Assembly (NCBI GenBank): GCA_964344435.1
Contig: CAYFNH010000060.1
Coordinates: forward strand, 1-15,247
Length of the DNA: 15,247 nt
From: Thiopontia sp964344435
GTDB lineage: Bacteria; Pseudomonadota; Gammaproteobacteria; GCF-002020875
Direction: 5' to 3'
In this document: piece after piece, positions 14,721-15,247 of the stretch
Position numbering within the stretch: the first letter of the stretch is position 1
How the letters are laid out: each line of letters opens with the position of its first letter
Program-made: the position numbers and the translations under genes
The notes under the pieces: generated by a model
What the model was told of the DNA's origin: nothing
Seen by the model: the letters and a program-made list of their open reading frames with translations, nothing else
The model's database searches: none

Positions 14721-15247
14721 ATGAGTAGTTGGGAAGAGAATGTCTATGCCAAGGGGCGGCAGTTGAACCGTTATCCCTATGATACGGTGGTGAGTGATGT
14801 CTTTCGCTGGTCTGCTGGCAGGAGCCGCACTGCACTACGTGTGCTCGAGGTGGGCAGTGGCTCCGGGAACAACCTCTGGTTTTTGGCGAAGGAGGGGTTT
14901 CAGACGGCTGGAATCGACCTTTCCAAGACCGCAGTGGAGTACGCCCGTAACTATCTCGGTGAAGAGGGACTGAAGGCAGATATTCGTGTTGGGGATATTG
15001 CTACCCTGCCGTGGAGCGGAGGCAGCTTTGATCTGGTGATTGATCGCATTGCGATCACCCACAATAGTGATGAACAGATTCAGAAGATGTTTGATGAGGT
15101 TTTACGTGTGTTGAGTGATGAGGGAATGTTCCTCTCTGTGATGCTGGCCTGGGATCATCCGGCCCATTTCAGTGGGCAGGAGACCTCTCATCACGCCTTT
15201 CAGAATTTTGCCGATCCAATCTTTGCAGAGGCGGGGCTTACCTACTT
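14721..15247 (+). CDS. Class I SAM-dependent methyltransferase (5' part)
   Basis: The first 175 codons of a methyltransferase are present; the gene runs off the right edge. The protein starts MSSWEENVYAKGRQLNRYPYD and contains SAM-binding motif I as RVLEVGSGSGNNLWFL (about 40-55), the acidic residue after strand two in GIDLS, a GDIATLPW segment, and SFDLVIDRIAITH before the next helix, the order of a Methyltransf_11/25-type Rossmann fold. The substrate is unknown. It follows the GNAT gene by 15 bases and probably belongs to the same transcript. O- or N-methylation of the surface glycan is the contextual guess; methylated nonulosonic acids are known in flagellin glycans. ATG 14721 has no strong ribosome-binding site. 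Confidence 0.85.
   Translation, partial: MSSWEENVYAKGRQLNRYPYDTVVSDVFRWSAGRSRTALRVLEVGSGSGNNLWFLAKEGFQTAGIDLSKTAVEYARNYLGEEGLKADIRVGDIATLPWSGGSFDLVIDRIAITHNSDEQIQKMFDEVLRVLSDEGMFLSVMLAWDHPAHFSGQETSHHAFQNFADPIFAEAGLTY

Overview
The window is chromosomal, tightly packed and gene-rich. By family content and style it looks gammaproteobacterial, although no rRNA or ribosomal marker is present to confirm this. It holds most of a pseudaminic acid (Pse, a nine-carbon sialic-acid-like sugar) biosynthesis and modification locus of the kind that decorates flagellin, pili or O-antigen. A small catabolic operon for gluconolactone/gluconate is inserted into it on the opposite strand.

Region 1 (1-11126, + strand) reads as one operon, with gaps of 0-33 bases or short overlaps between genes. 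The order is the 3' part of pseC (aminotransferase), an aldo/keto reductase, a glutamate-semialdehyde-aminomutase-type class III aminotransferase, pseI (Pse synthase), pseF (CMP-Pse synthetase), a family 2 glycosyltransferase, a radical SAM protein, a FabG-like SDR, an acyl carrier protein, an acyl-AMP ligase, and pseG fused to an unusual C-terminal domain. pseB, the first step, would be expected just upstream of the window. PseC, PseG, PseI and PseF make CMP-Pse. The SDR-ACP-ligase trio looks like a dedicated acyl supply module, for instance for an N-3-hydroxyacyl group on the sugar. The reductase/aminotransferase pair and the radical SAM enzyme suggest further, uncharacterised sugar or acyl tailoring.

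Region 2 (11123-13858, - strand) is a three-gene operon: SMP-30/gluconolactonase, 6-phosphogluconate dehydrogenase, gluconokinase. It is a complete route from gluconolactone to ribulose 5-phosphate. Its last gene converges on the pseG fusion so closely that the two stop codons overlap, leaving no room for a terminator.

Region 3 (13859-14147) is an AT-rich divergent intergenic region with an imperfect palindrome, a weak sigma-70-like -10 element facing the gluconate operon, and a sigma-54-like motif facing right.

Region 4 (14148-15247, + strand) resumes glycan-type genes with a RimJ/RimL-type GNAT acetyltransferase and a class I SAM methyltransferase cut by the window edge.

The points most worth following up are the ACP/ligase/SDR module beside a PseG whose fused domain is GNAT-like but lacks a visible CoA-binding loop, a G8 tract inside pseG that could allow phase variation, the radical SAM enzyme with extra cysteines and a Rossmann-like tail, and a 6-phosphogluconate dehydrogenase with a shortened active-site loop.
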